Source: Planctomycetota bacterium
GTDB taxonomy: Bacteria > Planctomycetota > Planctomycetia > Gemmatales > Gemmataceae
Direction of reading: 5' to 3'
Length of the DNA stretch: 52,087 nt
Assembly: GCA_003671255.1 (NCBI GenBank)
Contig: QWPF01000009.1
Coordinates: forward strand, 1 to 52,087
The notes beneath the pieces are model-generated. The model saw only the letters and a list, made by a program, of their open reading frames with translations, searched no databases and was not told the DNA's origin. Below, piece after piece: positions 17,068 through 28,061 of the stretch. A program made the translations under genes and the position numbers. Position 1 is the first letter of the stretch. Every line of letters begins with the position of its first letter.

Positions 17068-17916
17068 CTAGCGACGATAATAATCGTTTGTGCCCGGCTT
17101 TGATACTTCAACCATATTTCTGCGAAAAGCAATATAAAAGATCTGCCTTGCTGGGAAGTTCAAAGCATAAATCCAGAAAATTAAAATTGCGAGTGATTCA
17201 GGTACGAAGTAAACCAAAGGCGCAATCACCGGTAGGGCAAAACACCACCCAAAAATCACTTTTTTGCGAAGAATATGTTTGGTTAAGTGGGGATAGGAAA
17301 AAGGCGAAACCATGAGTAAAGCTACAACTACCGCACCAAATACAGTCCATACACTGACCACATTCTTGGCCGTTATAAAATCAAACCCAGGTACTTCAAT
17401 CGACCCATAGGAACGAATCAGTGCCAAGCTGGCAATGCATCCGCCCGCAGCAGGCGAAGGCAAGCCTTTGAATCTTTTGAATGACCCAGATTCCAGATCA
17501 GTATTTTCAAGGTTATACTTTGCCAATCTGATAATTGCGCAAGCCATGAACAGGCCTGCAATACAGGCAAAAATATTGCGAACCAGAAAGCTTTCCCAAT
17601 CCTGACCTAAACGGAGTATTAAAAATGCAGGGGCTGCACCAAAGCTAATCGCATCACACAAGCTATCAAGTTGACCGCCAAAATCACTCGTAACCTTGAC
17701 CAACCTAGCAAGCATTCCATCTAGCACATCAAAAACCATTGCCAGAAAAATCATACCTGCAGACCAACGCAGCAAAATTGCAGCAGAATGATCATCCTGA
17801 ACTGAAAGGTCAATCTTTGCAGCTATTACGATCGCTGCGAAACCGCATATCGCGTTTCCCAGCGTAAACAAATTAGGTATTAATTTCAGTATTGAGTGCA
17901 AATCACATACCCACAA
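17068..17916 (-). CDS. pssA: CDP-diacylglycerol-serine O-phosphatidyltransferase
   Basis: Makes phosphatidylserine, the precursor of phosphatidylethanolamine, at the inner membrane. The CDP-alcohol phosphotransferase motif DGxxAR(8x)GxxxDxxxD is intact: DGMLARLV...FGGQLDSLCD (about 63-85). About eight hydrophobic helices follow over 282 residues. No ATG fits: the frame opens with TTG at 17916, and a second TTG at 17901 gives MHSILKLIPNLFTLGN, closer to the usual N-terminus. The start is therefore uncertain by five residues. First gene of the pssA-ribE-rsmA unit. Confidence 0.88.
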   Translation of the reverse strand: MWVCDLHSILKLIPNLFTLGNAICGFAAIVIAAKIDLSVQDDHSAAILLRWSAGMIFLAMVFDVLDGMLARLVKVTSDFGGQLDSLCDAISFGAAPAFLILRLGQDWESFLVRNIFACIAGLFMACAIIRLAKYNLENTDLESGSFKRFKGLPSPAAGGCIASLALIRSYGSIEVPGFDFITAKNVVSVWTVFGAVVVALLMVSPFSYPHLTKHILRKKVIFGWCFALPVIAPLVYFVPESLAILIFWIYALNFPARQIFYIAFRRNMVEVSKPGTNDYYRR

Positions 17917-17986
17917 TTAAATAAAAAGACCAAACATAGACTTATTATATCTTACGCTCATCACGATTTCTAGCAAGAACTTGTAA

Positions 17987-18028
17987 AAGTAAAACAAATA
18001 CGGCCCAACTTTATTCAAGTTAGGCCGT
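17987..18028 (-). terminator. Rho-independent terminator of ahcY
   Basis: On the minus strand, a strong hairpin at 18028-18000 (ACGGCC paired with GGCCGT, plus an AACTT/AAGTT extension and one mismatch) is followed by a T-rich run (17999-17987). It begins 26 bases after the ahcY stop and isolates ahcY from pssA. Confidence 0.8.
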
Positions 18029-18053
18029 AAATTTTACCCATTCTCGCTGACCC

Positions 18054-19720
<1,667 letters not shown>

Positions 19721-22700
19721 ATGGCATCTAATTTTAATGAACAGACATTCTCCACACCGTTGCCGCCTTTCCAACATGGTCTATACGACCCTAAGTTTGA
19801 AAAAGACTCGTGTGGCGTAGGCTTTATTGCCAACATTAAAGGAGTTAAAAGCCATGAGATTATCAAGGATGGCTTGCAAATCCTGCTAAATCTTCAACAT
19901 CGAGGCGCCTGTGGTTGCGATCAAGAAACTGGCGATGGTGCCGGTATTCTAATCCAGTTGCCCCACAAGTTTTTCTCCGAGGCTTGTTCCCAATTAGGCT
20001 TAACCCTTCCTGAATCAGGTTCCTACGGGGTGGCATTTGCGTTTTTGCCTAAAGATGCCACCGAGAGAACCGCCTGCGAGAAAGCAATTGAAAAGCTATG
20101 CAAAGAAACCGGGCTCAAATTTCTAGGCTGGAGAGATGTTCCGGTTGACTCCAACAGCGTTGGTTGGCTTGCAAGGTCGCAAGAGCCCGACATGAAGCAA
20201 GCTTTCATAGGGAAAAGCGCAAAATCCATGACTCAGGATGCACTCGAGACAAAGCTTTACATCTTTCGCAGGAAAGTTGAAAACTGGTCTTACAGCAATG
20301 CCCAGCCAGGAATGCCCGCCCCTATCTATTTTGCCAGCTGTAGTTCCAAGACCATTGTTTATAAAGGCATGCTCAAACCTGATCAAGTAGACAGATACTT
20401 TCCAGACCTTCTTAATCCTTTAATGGACTCTTGCCTTGCTGTCGTTCATAGCAGATATAGCACCAACACATTTCCCCAGTGGAGCTTGGCACAGCCTTTT
20501 AGGTTTTTGGCTCACAACGGGGAAATTAACACCCTTCAGGGAAATGTACACTGGCTTAAAGCCCGCGCTTCCATGATGCACAACGAACGCTTTGGCAAAG
20601 ACATTGAACATGTTGTGCCTTTGCCCTCAGATGGGCTTAGTGATTCTGCAATTCTCGATCAGGGTTTAGAATTGCTGATCCAAGCAGGCCGTACTCTTCC
20701 TCACGCCATTACCATGATGGTGCCAGAAGCTTACGAAGGCCAGCCAGACATGGATGCTGCAAAAAGAGCTTATTACCAGTACAGCAGTTGTTTAACCGAG
20801 CCATGGGATGGCCCCGCAGATCTTTGTTTTTCTGATGGAGTTCTTGTAGGGGCAATGCTAGATCGCAATGGTTTACGCCCAAGCCGTTACATTATTACTG
20901 ATGATGGCATGGTTATTTTGGCAAGCGAAACAGGCGTGCTTCCGATTCCTGCTGAAAAGATTTTAGAGAAAGGTCGATTACAACCAGGTCGTATTTTTCT
21001 GGTTGACACCGGGTCAGGCAGAATCATTACCGATAAAGAGGCTAAAGAAGTTCTTGCAAAGCAAGCTCCATATCTGGAGTGGATCGAGCAGCATCATCTT
21101 ACTCTTGAGAAGCTTCCCGAAGTTGAAATTGAAGATGGGTTTGCCAAGGAGTTCACCACTCTCTTGGAAAGACAACGCGCGTTCGGTTATACTCAGGAAG
21201 ATATCAATCGTATTTTGCTTCCCATGGCAAAAGATGGCAAAGAACCCGTTTCCAGCATGGGGACCGATATACCACTTGCAGTTTTAAGCAATCGCAGTCA
21301 GTTGCTTTTTCATTATTTTAAGCAATTATTTGCCCAGGTCACGAATCCGCCCATTGATGCAATTCGTGAAGAAGTTGTTATGAGCACGGAATCCCTTTTG
21401 GGCAGCGAAGTTAACCTTTTAGGTGAAACTGCATTGCACGCCCGAATGTTAAGGCTTGAAACGCCTACTCTTACCGCATCAGAATTAGAAAGAATCAAGC
21501 GCTGCAATATTACAGGTTTTGAAAGCAAAACCATCAAAACTTTATTCAAACGCAGTGAAGGGCCTTTGGGCCTCAAACTTGCCTTGCAACGGGTGCGAGA
21601 CGAAGCCACCTCTGCAGTTGAAGCGGGCGCTACCATCATTATCCTTTCTGATCGAGGCGTTGATAAAGATCATATTGCGATTCCATCCCTGCTTGCGACC
21701 GCTGGTGTGCATCATCACTTATTACGGAGTGGGTTAAGAGGCAAGTGTGGCATTGTTGTTGAAACGGGCGAAGCCAGGGAAGTGATGCATTTTTCGCTTT
21801 TAATAGGGTATGGTGCCAGTGCAATTCACCCTTATCTGGTGTTTGAAACTTTTGAAGGGTTGAATAATGCCAACATGATGGTGGACAATAATGGTTCCCC
21901 ACTTAGCTTGGGTTCTGCTGTCAAAAACTACATCAAATCGATTGATCAAGGCTTGCTTAAAATCTTCAGCAAAATGGGGATCAGTACGCTTTTAAGTTAC
22001 AGGGCTGCCCAAATCTTTGAAGCAATTGGCATCGACATGGATGTTATCAACGAATTCTTTTTTGGGACGCCCAGTCGAATATCTGGCATCAGCCTCGAGA
22101 TAATTGCAAAAGAATCGATGCATCGTCATAGCTTTGCATTCCCCGATGATAAGAATTTGGAAGAACAAGAGTTGGATATCGGTGGGGAGTACATGTGGCG
22201 CAGGCGTGGCGAACATCACATGTGGAATCCTGAAACCATCCAGAAACTGCAATACTCTATTACCAAGGAAAAGTATGCCTCTTACAAAGAGTTTTCGCAG
22301 TTAGCAAGCGAAGAAGAAGAACACTTGTGCACGATTCGGGGTCTGCTTGAAATTAAGAAGTCAGCAAGGCCTATCCCCTTGGAACTTGTTGAATCAGCAA
22401 AAGATATTGTCAAACGATTCTGCACAGGTGCCATGAGTTTTGGTTCCATCAGCAAAGAGGCACACGAAACCCTAGCCATCGCAATGAACCGTATTGGCGG
22501 AAGAAGCAATACCGGTGAAGGCGGCGAAGACCCTGCAAGATTCAAGAAAGATTCCAACGGGGATTCCCGTAATAGTGCTATCAAACAAGTAGCCAGTGGA
22601 AGATTTGGGGTCACCTCCAACTATTTAGTCAATGCCACCGAGTTACAAATCAAGATTGCACAAGGCGCAAAGCCCGGAGAAGGCGGCCAATTACCGGGCC

Positions 22701-24310
22701 ATAAAGTGGATAACTTTATTGCCAAGACTCGCTACAGCACACCTGGTGTGGGATTAATTTCGCCCCCGCCTCACCACGACATTTACAGTATCGAAGATCT
22801 TGCCCAGCTAATCTTTGACCTTAAGAATGCCAACCCTCACGCTGAGGTTTCTGTAAAACTTGTTGCAGAAGTTGGTGTTGGAACAATCGCTGCTGGTGTC
22901 GCAAAGGGCTTTGCAGACAGAATTCTTATTAGTGGTGATTCCGGCGGAACCGGTGCATCGCCATTATCAAGTATCCGTCATGCAGGAGTTCCATGGGAAT
23001 TGGGCCTTGCAGAAACTCAACAAACATTAGTTCGAAACGGGCTAAGAGGCCGGGTAAGGGTTCAAACCGATGGCCAATTGAAAACTGGGCGCGATATTAT
23101 TGTCGCTGCCTGCCTTGGCGCTGAGGAGTACGGTTTTTCTACCGCCCCCCTAATTGCTATGGGGTGCATCATGATGCGCAAGTGCCACCTAAACACCTGC
23201 CCCGTAGGCATTGCAACCCAAGATCCAGTTCTCAGGGCACAATTCCAAGGTACTCCAGAACAAGTCATCAACTACTTGTTCTTTGTTGCAGAAGAAGTTC
23301 GAGAATATTTAAGTGCAATGGGCTTCCGAAGCTTGGATGAAATTATCGGCAGGGCCGACCTTCTCAAACAACGCAAAGTTGATCACTGGAAGGGGAAAAA
23401 TGTTGATCTTTCCTCCATCCTGCAAATGCCTCCTGTCGCTGTTGGTACTCCGATTCGATGTGTCGAAAAACAGTCGGATCGCATTGCTGACCAAATAGAT
23501 TGGGAACTTATCAAAGTTTGCAACCCTGCTATCGAAAGGGCCGAGAGAGTTCAATTCGAATCTCCTATTGCCAACAAGAACAGAACCACCGGCACTCTTT
23601 TAAGCTACTTCGTAACAGCCAAACATGGAGAAGATGGCTTACCAGAAGATACCATTGATTTGCAATTCAATGGCAGTGCAGGCCAGAGCTTTGGGGCATT
23701 CATCACCAAGGGAATTACGATGCGCATCCGAGGCGATGCCAACGACTATGTGGGCAAAGGTTTGTCAGGGGGAAAGATTATTGTTGCACCATCTGCAGAA
23801 TCTAAATTCATTCCCGAGAAAAACATTCTCATAGGCAATGTTGCACTTTATGGCGCTACCGCTGGGGAAGCTTATTTCCGAGGTATTGCTGGCGAAAGAT
23901 TTGGAGTACGAAATAGCGGCGCAAAAACCGTCGTTGAAGGAGTTGGAGATCATGGTTGCGAATACATGACCGGAGGCGTTGTTGTTGTCCTTGGTAAAAC
24001 CGGGCGTAATTTCGCTGCAGGTATGAGCGGCGGACTTGCCTTTGTTTACGACATCGATGGCGACTTCAAAGATAATTGCAATCACGAAATGGTCGATCTT
24101 GTTCCTATTGTTGACTACAAGGATATTGCCACGATCAGTAATCTTGTCAACAGGCATGTATTGTACACGGGGTCTACAGTTGCAGAAAACATCGTCAACG
24201 ATTTCTCTACTGCTTTATCCCATTTCAAAAAGGTGTTCCCCAAGGATTACAGACGAGTACTCGAAGCAAAGCGCGTTGCTCAAAGGCAATGGGAACTCGT
24301 GAACGGATAA
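19721..24310 (+). CDS. gltB: Glutamate synthase (NADPH type), large subunit
   Basis: Converts 2-oxoglutarate and glutamine to two glutamates together with GltD. The 1529 residues comprise an N-terminal glutamine amidotransferase whose nucleophile is the Cys in KDSCGVGF (C31, exposed after removal of a 30-residue propeptide), the central domain, the FMN/2-oxoglutarate synthase domain and the C-terminal GXGXG beta-helix. The 3Fe-4S ligands C1149, C1155 and C1160 lie in CIMMRKCHLNTCPVG. The FMN-region hallmark GEGGQLPGHKV is present. Length is typical for the long bacterial alpha subunit. gltD follows after 69 bases, with no terminator between them. Confidence 0.97.
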   Translation: MASNFNEQTFSTPLPPFQHGLYDPKFEKDSCGVGFIANIKGVKSHEIIKDGLQILLNLQHRGACGCDQETGDGAGILIQLPHKFFSEACSQLGLTLPESGSYGVAFAFLPKDATERTACEKAIEKLCKETGLKFLGWRDVPVDSNSVGWLARSQEPDMKQAFIGKSAKSMTQDALETKLYIFRRKVENWSYSNAQPGMPAPIYFASCSSKTIVYKGMLKPDQVDRYFPDLLNPLMDSCLAVVHSRYSTNTFPQWSLAQPFRFLAHNGEINTLQGNVHWLKARASMMHNERFGKDIEHVVPLPSDGLSDSAILDQGLELLIQAGRTLPHAITMMVPEAYEGQPDMDAAKRAYYQYSSCLTEPWDGPADLCFSDGVLVGAMLDRNGLRPSRYIITDDGMVILASETGVLPIPAEKILEKGRLQPGRIFLVDTGSGRIITDKEAKEVLAKQAPYLEWIEQHHLTLEKLPEVEIEDGFAKEFTTLLERQRAFGYTQEDINRILLPMAKDGKEPVSSMGTDIPLAVLSNRSQLLFHYFKQLFAQVTNPPIDAIREEVVMSTESLLGSEVNLLGETALHARMLRLETPTLTASELERIKRCNITGFESKTIKTLFKRSEGPLGLKLALQRVRDEATSAVEAGATIIILSDRGVDKDHIAIPSLLATAGVHHHLLRSGLRGKCGIVVETGEAREVMHFSLLIGYGASAIHPYLVFETFEGLNNANMMVDNNGSPLSLGSAVKNYIKSIDQGLLKIFSKMGISTLLSYRAAQIFEAIGIDMDVINEFFFGTPSRISGISLEIIAKESMHRHSFAFPDDKNLEEQELDIGGEYMWRRRGEHHMWNPETIQKLQYSITKEKYASYKEFSQLASEEEEHLCTIRGLLEIKKSARPIPLELVESAKDIVKRFCTGAMSFGSISKEAHETLAIAMNRIGGRSNTGEGGEDPARFKKDSNGDSRNSAIKQVASGRFGVTSNYLVNATELQIKIAQGAKPGEGGQLPGHKVDNFIAKTRYSTPGVGLISPPPHHDIYSIEDLAQLIFDLKNANPHAEVSVKLVAEVGVGTIAAGVAKGFADRILISGDSGGTGASPLSSIRHAGVPWELGLAETQQTLVRNGLRGRVRVQTDGQLKTGRDIIVAACLGAEEYGFSTAPLIAMGCIMMRKCHLNTCPVGIATQDPVLRAQFQGTPEQVINYLFFVAEEVREYLSAMGFRSLDEIIGRADLLKQRKVDHWKGKNVDLSSILQMPPVAVGTPIRCVEKQSDRIADQIDWELIKVCNPAIERAERVQFESPIANKNRTTGTLLSYFVTAKHGEDGLPEDTIDLQFNGSAGQSFGAFITKGITMRIRGDANDYVGKGLSGGKIIVAPSAESKFIPEKNILIGNVALYGATAGEAYFRGIAGERFGVRNSGAKTVVEGVGDHGCEYMTGGVVVVLGKTGRNFAAGMSGGLAFVYDIDGDFKDNCNHEMVDLVPIVDYKDIATISNLVNRHVLYTGSTVAENIVNDFSTALSHFKKVFPKDYRRVLEAKRVAQRQWELVNG

Positions 24311-24379
24311 TAGGCGTTATTACTTTAGGTGGTCTTTTAGTATTCATTATTTTTTCCTTTGGCTTAATGGTTTAAAACA

Positions 24380-25867
24380 ATGGCAGATCCACGCGGCTTC
24401 TTAAACATCGAACAACAAAAACCCACCCCTCGTCCGGTTTATCAGCGGATCAAGGATTATCACGAAATCTATCAACCTCTGCCCGAAGAAAGTATCCGTG
24501 CGCAGGCTTCGCGTTGCATGGATTGTGGTGTGCCTTTTTGCCACACCGGTTGCCCGCTTGGAAATCTCATCCCAGATTGGAACGACTTGGTTCATCGTAA
24601 TCGTTGGGAAGAAGCCTTGAAGGAACTTCACAGCACCAATAATTTTCCCGAATTCACAGGCAAGACATGCCCAGCTCCTTGCGAGGCTTCCTGCGTTTTA
24701 GAAATTACTTCACCTGCTGTCACCATTAAAAATATCGAGCTTGCAATTGTTGATAAAGGCTGGGAAATGGGCTGGATTGTACCTACCCCGCCTGATAAAA
24801 ACTCGGGCAAGAAAGTTGCTGTCATTGGCAGCGGGCCCGCTGGCCTTGCCGCTGCTCAACAACTTCGCAGAGCTGGCCACGCTGTTACTGTTTACGAAAA
24901 AGATGATCTCTATGGCGGCTTGCTCATCTATGGCATTCCAGACTTCAAAATGGGAAAATTCTACATCGAACGCAGAATCAAACAGATGGAAGGTGAAGGC
25001 GTTAAATTCATTAACAACGCTGATGTTGGTAAAACCATCGATCCTAAAGAAATACTTTCTTCGTTCGATGCCGTTCTAATGGCTACCGGCTCTAGTATTG
25101 CCCGAGAATTAGAAATACAAGGCAGGAATATGGCAGGTATTGAATTAGCAATGCCTTTCCTTACGCAGCAAAACCGCAGGTGCCTCGATAAACCTGTAAC
25201 CGAAAAAGAAATCCTTGCTACAGGAAAAAATGTAATCATCATCGGTGGGGGCGATACCGCTGCAGATTGTTTGGGTACCTGCCACAGGCAAGGCGCAAAA
25301 TCGATTATGCAGATCGATTACAACCCGAGACCTCCAGAAAACTACAATGCGGAAACCCCTTGGCCCCTTTGGCCCAAGATCCTCAGATTGTCTCCTGCGC
25401 ACGAAGAAGGTGGCAGAAGAGATTGGCAGATTAAAACATCTAAGTTTGTAGGCGACTCTAAAGGCCATGTTAAAGAACTGCACGCTGTAAGAGTCAACCA
25501 ATATTACGACGAAACAGGCGAGAGGCAATTTGAAGAAATCAGGGGCACGGATCTCATATTCCCATGCGATCTTGTATTGATTGCAATTGGCTTTACCGGT
25601 GCAGATCAAGGCCTGCCAGCACTTTTTGATGTAGAAATTGATTCCAGAGGAAACATTGGCACGGGCCGCAAAACCTACAGAACTTCCAAGCCTAATATTT
25701 TTGCAGCGGGCGATGCAAGACGCGGGCAATCGCTGGTTGTATGGGCCATCGCTGAAGGCAGGGAAGCTGCTCGAGAAATCGATGAATACCTCACGGGTAA
25801 ATCCAGTCAATTAAAAGCACGAGACACCTCACTGCTTCAAATTGGTTTACCTGGGATGACAAAATAA
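24380..25867 (+). CDS. gltD: Glutamate synthase (NADPH type), small subunit
   Basis: Beta subunit that takes electrons from NADPH through FAD and Fe-S clusters to GltB. At 495 residues it is normal in length. The N-terminal cysteine set CMDCGVPFCHTGCPLGN and CPAPCEASC binds the 4Fe-4S clusters. The FAD loop is GSGPAGLAAA and the NADPH loop GGGDTAADC. The C-terminal FAD segment FAAGDARRGQSLVVWAI is conserved. A hairpin after the stop probably ends the gltBD operon. Confidence 0.97.
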   Translation: MADPRGFLNIEQQKPTPRPVYQRIKDYHEIYQPLPEESIRAQASRCMDCGVPFCHTGCPLGNLIPDWNDLVHRNRWEEALKELHSTNNFPEFTGKTCPAPCEASCVLEITSPAVTIKNIELAIVDKGWEMGWIVPTPPDKNSGKKVAVIGSGPAGLAAAQQLRRAGHAVTVYEKDDLYGGLLIYGIPDFKMGKFYIERRIKQMEGEGVKFINNADVGKTIDPKEILSSFDAVLMATGSSIARELEIQGRNMAGIELAMPFLTQQNRRCLDKPVTEKEILATGKNVIIIGGGDTAADCLGTCHRQGAKSIMQIDYNPRPPENYNAETPWPLWPKILRLSPAHEEGGRRDWQIKTSKFVGDSKGHVKELHAVRVNQYYDETGERQFEEIRGTDLIFPCDLVLIAIGFTGADQGLPALFDVEIDSRGNIGTGRKTYRTSKPNIFAAGDARRGQSLVVWAIAEGREAAREIDEYLTGKSSQLKARDTSLLQIGLPGMTK

Positions 25868-25895
25868 CAAGGCCTACTAGCTCTCATTTTCATCC

Positions 25896-25931
25896 CATAA
25901 CCCTAGGCAATGATTTGATCAATCACTTTGC
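25896..25931. repeat. 36-bp direct repeat, left copy
   Basis: Identical at all 36 positions to 26670-26705. The core is itself an imperfect inverted repeat: GCAATGATT, a 5-base centre, then AATCA-CT-TTGC. It begins 29 bases after the gltD stop. Together with the right copy it brackets the nucleotidyltransferase cassette. Confidence 0.9.
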
Positions 25932-25944
25932 TTAGGGACTTTTA
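25901..25944 (+). terminator. Hairpin downstream of gltD
   Basis: CCCTA (25901-25905) pairs with TAGGG (25933-25937), GCAA with TTGC and TGATT with AATCA, with a CT bulge and a 5-base loop. ACTTTTA follows. It could terminate gltBD. Most of the hairpin is inside the 36-bp repeat; the outer TAGGG arm is unique to this copy. Confidence 0.5.
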
Positions 25945-26029
25945 TAGGGTTAAACTGCTCTCCTAAATTTTCAGCATTATTACAATACAGCCAACTATCT
26001 TAGCCTTCCTTATGTGTTAAACTAACTTT

Positions 26030-26242
26030 ATGGATACACAAAACTCACACAGAATCAATAAATCGATTCTAACGGTTAGTTCGCTTTTGGACCCATCCGA
26101 TGATAAGGATTTTTGGCTTTCCAAAACCCCAAGCGAGCGCCTTCAATTCGTTGAAATATTAAGGCAACTGAACTATGGCCAAACTATATCTACCGCTCGA
26201 CTTCAAAGAATTCTTACAATTGCTGAACGAACATCAAGTTGA
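26030..26242 (+). CDS. Small partner protein of MNT-type nucleotidyltransferase
   Basis: A 70-residue polar protein containing KDFWLSKTPSERLQFVEILR-type sequence followed by QLNYG and TARLQRILTI. I recognise this as the pattern of short proteins commonly encoded directly upstream of nucleotidyltransferases in AbiEii/MNT-like pairs (W-x-S-x-T-P-x-E-R-L-x-x-x-E-x-L-R-Q). The pair is usually interpreted as toxin-antitoxin-like. Its last 68 bases overlap the nucleotidyltransferase gene in another frame, which couples their translation. Which protein is toxic cannot be told from sequence. Confidence 0.7.
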   Translation: MDTQNSHRINKSILTVSSLLDPSDDKDFWLSKTPSERLQFVEILRQLNYGQTISTARLQRILTIAERTSS

Positions 26243-26624
26243 ATACATGTTAATAGGAGGCTATGCTGTGGCCTACTATGGCTATCCACGATCTACAGGG
26301 GATATGGACATTTGGATCGCCCTAAATGAGCAAAATGCCAATCAAGTAATGAAAGCCATCATAGCTTTTGGATTTAATGCATCCAACCTTTCCAGAGAGC
26401 TATTTCTTAAGGAAAATCAAATAATACGCTTAGGAACACCACCACTCCGAATTGAAATTACTACGGGTATTTCCGGAGTACAATTCTCGGACTGTTACCC
26501 ACTTCGGGTAATTGACAACTTCGACGATATCAAAGTTCACTGCATTAGTTTAGAACACTTAAAGACAAACAAAAAAGCTGCAGGCAGGTTTAAAGATTTA
26601 AATGATTTAGAGAACCTTCCTTAA
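26175..26624 (+). CDS. MNT/AbiEii-like nucleotidyltransferase
   Basis: A 149-residue protein with the minimal nucleotidyltransferase signature: GG at 28-29 (LIGGYAVAYYG) followed by D43-x-D45 (GDMDIWI) and a further beta-hairpin with RIEITTG that supplies the third acidic residue (E). Such enzymes transfer NMP to RNA, tRNA or protein, and several act as toxins or antitoxins. The start ATG has no clear Shine-Dalgarno and lies inside the upstream small gene, so coupled translation is likely. The pair sits between two copies of a 36-bp direct repeat. Confidence 0.82.
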   Translation: MAKLYLPLDFKEFLQLLNEHQVEYMLIGGYAVAYYGYPRSTGDMDIWIALNEQNANQVMKAIIAFGFNASNLSRELFLKENQIIRLGTPPLRIEITTGISGVQFSDCYPLRVIDNFDDIKVHCISLEHLKTNKKAAGRFKDLNDLENLP

Positions 26625-26669
26625 TTCTAATAAAACTTAACATCACATTAGATTAATTCAACTGACAAG

Positions 26670-26705
26670 CATAACCCTAGGCAATGATTTGATCAATCAC
26701 TTTGC
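26670..26705. repeat. 36-bp direct repeat, right copy
   Basis: Perfect copy of 25896-25931. Read on the minus strand, 26705-26677 supplies the last eight codons (KVIDQIIA) and stop of the DUF1501 gene. A repeat at a gene's 3' end that leaves its reading frame intact is the usual picture for integrase-type attachment sites. Confidence 0.9.
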
Positions 26706-28014
26706 CCGTGCTTATGGGAAAAGGCCGATTGAAATTGTTTTTAATTTCCGTGCTGGGATTGATGCCCATCAAATGAAAAAAGGTAGCGGAAAGATCTTCA
26801 GGCCTGACAGGGTCGGTCGCAGGAAAAGCCCCCTTGGAATCTGAAGACCCGAACACAAAACCTTTTTTAACACCGCCACCTGCAAAAAGAACTGTGTAAC
26901 ATTGAGGCCAATGATCACGGCCCGATAAGTTATTGATTTTTGGTGTTCTGCCAAACTCTCCCGCCCAGAATATCAAGGTGGAATCCAATAAACCCCGCTC
27001 TTCAAGATCCAGAATTAAGGTTGGTAATGTTTTATCCGTGATGGGAAGGAGATGGTTTTTCATTACAGGGTACATGGGTTTATCACGAAACCCATGAGTA
27101 TCCCAACCACCTTCGCAACCGCCAATTTGCGGTGCAAAATAAACATTAATAAATGCTGCACCAGCTTCCACCAACCTTCTGGCAAGCAGACAGGATTGCC
27201 CATATGTGGTTCTGCCATAGCGTTCACGAACAGCAACAGGTTCTGCTGAAATATCAAAAGCGGCACGAATGGATTTAGATGTAAGCATATCATGGGCCCG
27301 ATCATAATTATCCTGAATGCCTTTGGCCTTGGAAGACTTTTCAAGAATCTTAGTTTCCGCATCGATGATGGCCATCATTTCTTTACGATTGGCAATTCTA
27401 TCGGGGTTAATCCCAGAGGGGAGAACAAGTTCTGGAAGATTAAAATCCGGGGAATTGGGATCTTGACCAATAAAAAAAGGATCGTAACTTTTGCCCATAA
27501 AGCTAGCATGTTGGCCCGGAGTAACCGACCCATCCCGGATCACATGGGGAAAAGAAATAAAGGGGGGCACACCTCCAGATTTTGATTTGAATTTGCTCAC
27601 AATGGAACCATAGGCGGGAAACAGATCAAGCGTATCTCGCAACCTCTGATCATCAGTCGCGGGCGAATAACCGGTAAGGCTATAATAGGCTGCAGAATTA
27701 TGGTTCTTCATTTCATGATGCACACTGCGGACGATAGTAACCCGATCCATCACTTTTGCCATGTTGGGAAGCAATTCGCCAACGGGCATGGATGGAACAA
27801 CAGAAGAAATGCCTTTAAGCGGCCCACGGTAGGCATCGGGAGCATTGGGTTTTAAATCAAAGGTATCCATCTGGCTAGGGCCGCCAAACTGGTGCAGAAA
27901 AATGATTGATTTGGCTTTCGCCTTGGGGTTTGCAGATTGGAGTGCACCTTGCAAACTCGAGCCAAGAACAGAAAGAGCAGCGCCTTGCCTGATAAAACTT
28001 CTTCGGGAAAACAT
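26677..28014 (-). CDS. DUF1501 family protein with Tat signal
   Basis: A 445-residue exported protein of the sulfatase/phosphatase-like DUF1501 family, abundant in Planctomycetes. The N-terminus MFSRRSFIRQGAALSVLG is a twin-arginine signal. Family motifs follow: IFLHQFGGPSQMDTFDLKP, HEMKNHNSAAYYSLTG, GGWDTHG near 310 and FGRTPKINNLSGRDHWP near 355. The enzymatic role is not established. It is third in an operon after the DUF1549/1553 and transglutaminase genes, with 47 bases to the latter. The C-terminal eight codons lie in the 36-bp repeat. Confidence 0.92.
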   Translation of the reverse strand: MFSRRSFIRQGAALSVLGSSLQGALQSANPKAKAKSIIFLHQFGGPSQMDTFDLKPNAPDAYRGPLKGISSVVPSMPVGELLPNMAKVMDRVTIVRSVHHEMKNHNSAAYYSLTGYSPATDDQRLRDTLDLFPAYGSIVSKFKSKSGGVPPFISFPHVIRDGSVTPGQHASFMGKSYDPFFIGQDPNSPDFNLPELVLPSGINPDRIANRKEMMAIIDAETKILEKSSKAKGIQDNYDRAHDMLTSKSIRAAFDISAEPVAVRERYGRTTYGQSCLLARRLVEAGAAFINVYFAPQIGGCEGGWDTHGFRDKPMYPVMKNHLLPITDKTLPTLILDLEERGLLDSTLIFWAGEFGRTPKINNLSGRDHWPQCYTVLFAGGGVKKGFVFGSSDSKGAFPATDPVRPEDLSATFFHLMGINPSTEIKNNFNRPFPISTGKVIDQIIA

Positions 28015-28061
28015 TCTAAATCCTCATGATTCAATTAAGTATTAAGATTGATTCTACCTAA

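Noticed and set aside
21003-21287. Secondary frames inside gltB
   Set aside because: Out-of-frame shadows of a fully conserved enzyme.
25896-26705. Insertion sequence or transposon with target duplication
   Set aside because: A 36-bp duplication is too long for DDE transposases, there are no terminal inverted repeats inside the copies, and no transposase gene is present.
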